Below, in pieces: positions 61,438-64,000 of a stretch of DNA of 64,000 bases. Location of the stretch: the NCBI RefSeq assembly GCF_009930795.1, contig NZ_CP017146.1:558001-622000 (forward strand). Direction: 5' to 3'. Numbering within the stretch: position 1 is the first letter of the stretch; each line of letters starts with the position of its first letter. The translations under genes and the position numbers were made by a program. Below the pieces are notes generated by a model. It did no database searches and was not told the origin of the DNA. It saw nothing but the letters and a program-made list of their open reading frames with translations. Source of the stretch: Marisediminicola antarctica (lineage in GTDB: Bacteria > Actinomycetota > Actinomycetes > Actinomycetales > Microbacteriaceae).

Positions 61438-62097
61438 ATGGATTGGGAACTGTTTTGGGTCTCACTGTGGCCCATCGTGCGTGGCGGTCTGGTCGGCACG
61501 ATTCCACTGTCGATCGCGTCCTTCGCGATCGGCCTCGTGATCGCGCTCCTCGTCGCGCTCGCCCGCATCTCCGGCATCCGCGTGCTGTCGGGGATCGCCC
61601 GGTTCTACGTCTCGGTCATTCGCGGCACCCCGCTGCTTGTGCAGCTGTTCGTGATCTTCTATTGGCTGCCGTCGCTCGGGCTGCTGATCGACCCGTGGCC
61701 GAGCGCTGTCATCGCCTTCTCCCTCAACGTGGGCGGCTACGCGGCCGAGGTGATCCGGGCCGCGATCCTGTCGGTGCCGAAGGGGCAGTGGGAGGCCGGG
61801 CACACGATCGGAATGTCCCGCACGACCACGCTGCGGAGAATCATCCTGCCGCAGGCCGCGCGGGTGTCGGTGCCGCCGCTGTCGAACACCTTCATCAGCC
61901 TGGTCAAGGACACCTCGCTCGCGTCGCTCATCCTCGTGACCGAGCTCTTCCGTGAGGCGCAGAAGATTGCCGCGTTCAGCCAGGAGTTCGTCATGATCTA
62001 TATGGAGGCGGCACTGGTCTACTGGGTGTTCAGTCTGGTGTTGTCGACCGCGCAGTCCCGAATCGAGAAGAGGCTCGACCGCTATGTCGCCCACTGA
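61438..62097 (+). CDS. amino-acid ABC transporter permease
   Basis: A 219-residue membrane protein of the HisMQ type, with about five helices. Conserved blocks are [67 protein letters not shown] (EAA loop), and [17 protein letters not shown]. It probably takes up cystine or another polar amino acid together with its neighbours. It starts 49 bp after the binding protein and overlaps the ATPase by 14 bp. Confidence 0.92.
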   Translation: MDWELFWVSLWPIVRGGLVGTIPLSIASFAIGLVIALLVALARISGIRVLSGIARFYVSVIRGTPLLVQLFVIFYWLPSLGLLIDPWPSAVIAFSLNVGGYAAEVIRAAILSVPKGQWEAGHTIGMSRTTTLRRIILPQAARVSVPPLSNTFISLVKDTSLASLILVTELFREAQKIAAFSQEFVMIYMEAALVYWVFSLVLSTAQSRIEKRLDRYVAH

Positions 62098-62884
62098 ATC
62101 GCCGTCGCGCGCATCCACACCGGGTTCGACCCCGCTGCTCGAGGTGCGCGGGCTCGCCAAGTCGTTCGGCGACCACGAGGTGCTGCGCTCGATCGACTTC
62201 ACTCTTGATACCGGCAAGGTGCTCGTGCTGATCGGTCCGTCGGGATCCGGCAAGACGACGGTGCTGCGCTCGCTCAACGGCCTCGAGCAGCCCGACGCCG
62301 GAACCGTCTCGGTTGCCGGCGGCGAAGTCGCGATCGACTTCGCCGGGCCGGTGTCGGCGGCGACACGGCTCGCCCTCCGCGACCGCTCCGCGATGGTGTT
62401 CCAGCACTACAACCTCTTCCCGCACCTGACGGTGCTGCAGAACGTCACCGAGGGTCCGATCGTGGTGCAGAAGCGGGCGCGGGCGGATGCCGAGGCGGAG
62501 GCCATGGCGCTGCTCGAGCGAGTGGGCCTCGCCGACAAGCGCGATGCGTTTCCGTTCGAGTTGTCCGGCGGCCAGCAGCAGCGGGTCGGCATCGTGCGCG
62601 CCGTCGCGCTGCGCCCGCAGCTCCTGCTGTTCGACGAGCCCACCTCGTCGCTCGACCCCGAGCTCGTCGGCGAGGTGCTCACCGTCATGAAGGAGCTCGC
62701 CGAGGAGGGCTGGACGATGGTGGTCGTGACGCACGAGCTCGTGTTCGCCCGTGAGGTCGCAGACGAGGTGCTCTTCCTCGACGGCGGAGTGATCGTCGAG
62801 CGCGGTGCTCCCGAGCGGCTGTTCACGGCACCGACCCAGGAGCGCACAAAGCAGTTCCTCAATCGGTTGCTCTTCCCATTCTGA
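62084..62884 (+). CDS. amino-acid ABC transporter ATP-binding protein
   Basis: A 266-residue ATPase of the polar amino-acid importer. It has Walker [20 protein letters not shown], the Q-loop [22 protein letters not shown] characteristic of this family, signature [17 protein letters not shown], Walker [21 protein letters not shown] and His in [19 protein letters not shown]. The start overlaps the permease by 14 bp. Together with the two preceding genes it forms a complete importer; cystine is the best guess from the TcyN-like ATPase. Confidence 0.93.
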   Translation: MSPTESPSRASTPGSTPLLEVRGLAKSFGDHEVLRSIDFTLDTGKVLVLIGPSGSGKTTVLRSLNGLEQPDAGTVSVAGGEVAIDFAGPVSAATRLALRDRSAMVFQHYNLFPHLTVLQNVTEGPIVVQKRARADAEAEAMALLERVGLADKRDAFPFELSGGQQQRVGIVRAVALRPQLLLFDEPTSSLDPELVGEVLTVMKELAEEGWTMVVVTHELVFAREVADEVLFLDGGVIVERGAPERLFTAPTQERTKQFLNRLLFPF

Positions 62885-62895
62885 GTCGCGCGAGG

Positions 62896-62926
62896 CGGCC
62901 CCGCCGTTCGCGGCGGCTCGGGGCCG
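62896..62926 (+). terminator. hairpin after the amino-acid ABC operon
   Basis: CGGCCCC (62896-62902) pairs with GGGGCCG (62920-62926); inside are GCCG-TTCG-CGGC and an unpaired bulge GGCTC. It begins 12 bp after the ATPase stop. Confidence 0.6.
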
Positions 62927-62931
62927 TGCCC

Positions 62932-62937
62932 TAGATT
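62932..62937 (+). promoter_or_regulatory. -10 hexamer TAGATT of the chorismate mutase gene (leaderless)
   Basis: TAGATT, 6 nt, then ATG 62944. No ribosome site. Confidence 0.5.
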
Positions 62938-62943
62938 TGACCC

Positions 62944-63270
62944 ATGACGGATCCGGGAACCTTCGACAGCGCCGAGAAGCTCCAGAGCCTGCGCCGCAGC
63001 ATCGACAACATCGACGCGGCCCTCGTGCACTTACTCGCGGAGCGGTTCAAGTTCACCCAGGACGTCGGCTGGCTCAAGGCGACCTCCGGGCTGCCAGCAT
63101 CCGACCCCGCCCGCGAAGCGGTGCAGATCGCGAGGCTGCGGGCGCTCGCCGAGGAGTCGCGGCTCGACCCTGCCTTCGCGGAGAAGTTTCTGAACTTCAT
63201 CGTCGCGGAGGTCATCCACCACCACGAGGAGATCGCCGGAACCGGCTCGATCGACACCCACCGCACCTAG
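62944..63270 (+). CDS. chorismate mutase (AroQ type)
   Basis: A 108-residue all-helical enzyme converting chorismate to prephenate (Phe/Tyr branch). The AroQ pattern is visible: LQSLRRSIDNIDAALVHLLAERFKFTQDVGWLKA (Arg11-type and Lys39-type catalytic positions as R..., K in WLKA), then AREAVQIARLRALAEE and FLNFIVAEVIHHHEE. No fused domain, so a stand-alone monofunctional enzyme; the lack of a signal peptide indicates the cytoplasmic type. Its stop is 8 bp before the fourth repeat element. Confidence 0.9.
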   Translation: MTDPGTFDSAEKLQSLRRSIDNIDAALVHLLAERFKFTQDVGWLKATSGLPASDPAREAVQIARLRALAEESRLDPAFAEKFLNFIVAEVIHHHEEIAGTGSIDTHRT

Positions 63271-63278
63271 CACGTCTC

Positions 63279-63406
63279 TTTTATTATTCAGGAGTAGTTG
63301 GGTGCTGCGGCAACCGACCCGTGAGGTTAGCCGCAAATGCGGCAGATTCTGACTCAGAATGCCGCAAATGCGGAATGACCGCCCCACCGCTCCTGAATAA
63401 TGAAAG
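63279..63406. repeat. TTTCATNATTCAGGAGT-family inverted element, locus 4
   Basis: One direct copy (63279-63295, TTTTATTATTCAGGAGT) and one inverted copy (63390-63406, CTCCTGAATAATGAAAG) enclose a 94-bp centre. The centre holds a direct repeat GCCGCAAATGCGG (63330-63342 and 63361-63373) around a perfect palindrome ATTCTGA-C-TCAGAAT (63346-63360). It lies between converging chorismate mutase and purL genes. Confidence 0.85.
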
Positions 63407-63423
63407 TCAACCGGGGGGATTGG

Positions 63424-64000
63424 CTACAGCAGCGCCCCGAAGTGCTCCGCCATCGTCGCGGTGTGCACCGCGCGCAGCTCCTCGATCGACACGGTGAAGT
63501 GATCCTGCACCTCGAGCTCGCCCGACTTGTCGGTCACGCCGATGCGCAGCACCGGGTAGCCGCGGCCCTCGCACAGCCCCTGGAACTTCACGTCGTCCTC
63601 ACGCGGCACCGACACGATCACCCGTCCGGTCGACTCACTGAACAGCGCAGTGGCGGCATCCACGCCGTCGCGTGACTCGATCTCGGTGAGCCACACGCGG
63701 GCACCCACGCCGAAGCGCATCACGGCCTCGGCGAGGGCCTGGCCGAGACCGCCGTCAGCGAGGTCGTGCGCGGCCGCGATGAGGCTTCCCGTGCCGCCGG
63801 CCTGGATCAGCGCGGCGAGGTTCATCTCCGCGGCGAGGTCGACCGCGGGCGGGCGTCCGCCGAGGTGGTCGTGGATGACGCCGGCCCAGGCCGAGCCGTC
63901 AAGCTCGAGCGAGGTGGTGCCGAGCAGATAGATGTTGTCGCCCTCGTCCTGCCAGCCCGACGGGATGCGCCGGCCCACGTCGTCGATCACGCCGAGTACC
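63424..64000 (-). CDS. purL: phosphoribosylformylglycinamidine synthase PurL (C-terminal part)
   Basis: The end of the FGAM synthase large subunit, which converts FGAR to FGAM with ATP and glutamine-derived ammonia. About 192 residues are visible and the frame is open to the window edge, so the N-terminal part lies beyond it. The visible part is the C-terminal AIRS-like domain: IYLLGTTSLELDGSAW, IAAAHDLADGGLGQALAE and ALFSESTGRVIVSVP. It ends just beside the fourth repeat element. Confidence 0.95.
   Translation of the reverse strand, partial: VLGVIDDVGRRIPSGWQDEGDNIYLLGTTSLELDGSAWAGVIHDHLGGRPPAVDLAAEMNLAALIQAGGTGSLIAAAHDLADGGLGQALAEAVMRFGVGARVWLTEIESRDGVDAATALFSESTGRVIVSVPREDDVKFQGLCEGRGYPVLRIGVTDKSGELEVQDHFTVSIEELRAVHTATMAEHFGALL

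Overview
The window is a 64 kb stretch of a very GC-rich actinobacterial chromosome, most likely a Microbacteriaceae member. This is inferred from the dnaK-grpE-dnaJ-hspR operon with HspR (HAIR) boxes, the HspR-linked clpB, DUF222/HNH and cell-wall-binding-repeat-2 proteins, a class F sortase next to a CHRD protein, and many promoters that fit TANNNT-N6-start codon. No rRNA, tRNA or CRISPR array was recognised. Both ends cut genes: an acyl-CoA ligase on the left and purL on the right.

Left part (0-11 kb): the acyl-CoA ligase 3' end, a PEP mutase/isocitrate lyase-family enzyme, a TetR-ABC exporter operon with a palindromic operator, the HspR chaperone operon and a short UvrA paralogue. Region 11-21 kb: a sugar or cyclitol catabolic operon (two TIM-barrel epimerases and two Gfo/Idh/MocA dehydrogenases) divergent from a ROK regulator, then two NtaA/DszA-type flavin monooxygenases and an RsmC/RlmG-like methyltransferase. 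Region 21-25 kb is the accessory island: a DUF222/HNH endonuclease and an IS3-family element with a frameshifted orfA, bracketed by copies of a degenerate dispersed repeat. Region 25-33 kb: a ClpB that lacks its N-domain, an OafA-type acyltransferase, a repeat-rich non-coding gap, pgi and a HAD hydrolase. Region 33-42 kb: metabolic genes and a NatAB-like ABC exporter. Region 42-56 kb: exonuclease III, pyrE, two proline/alanine-rich membrane proteins, a large secreted metallopeptidase with cell-wall-binding repeats, TerC, an RNA methyltransferase, DUF3151, a TetR/oxidoreductase pair sharing one operator, and purA. Region 55-64 kb: a sortase and its probable substrate, a secreted ExeM/NucH-type nuclease, a GNAT enzyme, an amino-acid ABC transporter, chorismate mutase and purL.

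The most unusual signal is a family of intergenic elements at four places (about 11.1-11.4, 16.9-17.1, 51.5-51.8 and 63.3-63.4 kb). Each has one or more copies of the 17-mer TTTCATNATTCAGGAGT on the left and inverted copies on the right, with a unique centre between them. Copies on one side recur every 33-36 bp. Three of the four lie between convergent genes. I do not recognise this family.

Three other patterns are window-wide. At least 18 genes have a -10-like hexamer exactly 6-8 nt before the start codon, implying leaderless mRNAs. Short tandem duplications often begin on or beside a stop codon. A C12 homopolymer inside the sortase gene is a candidate phase-variation tract.
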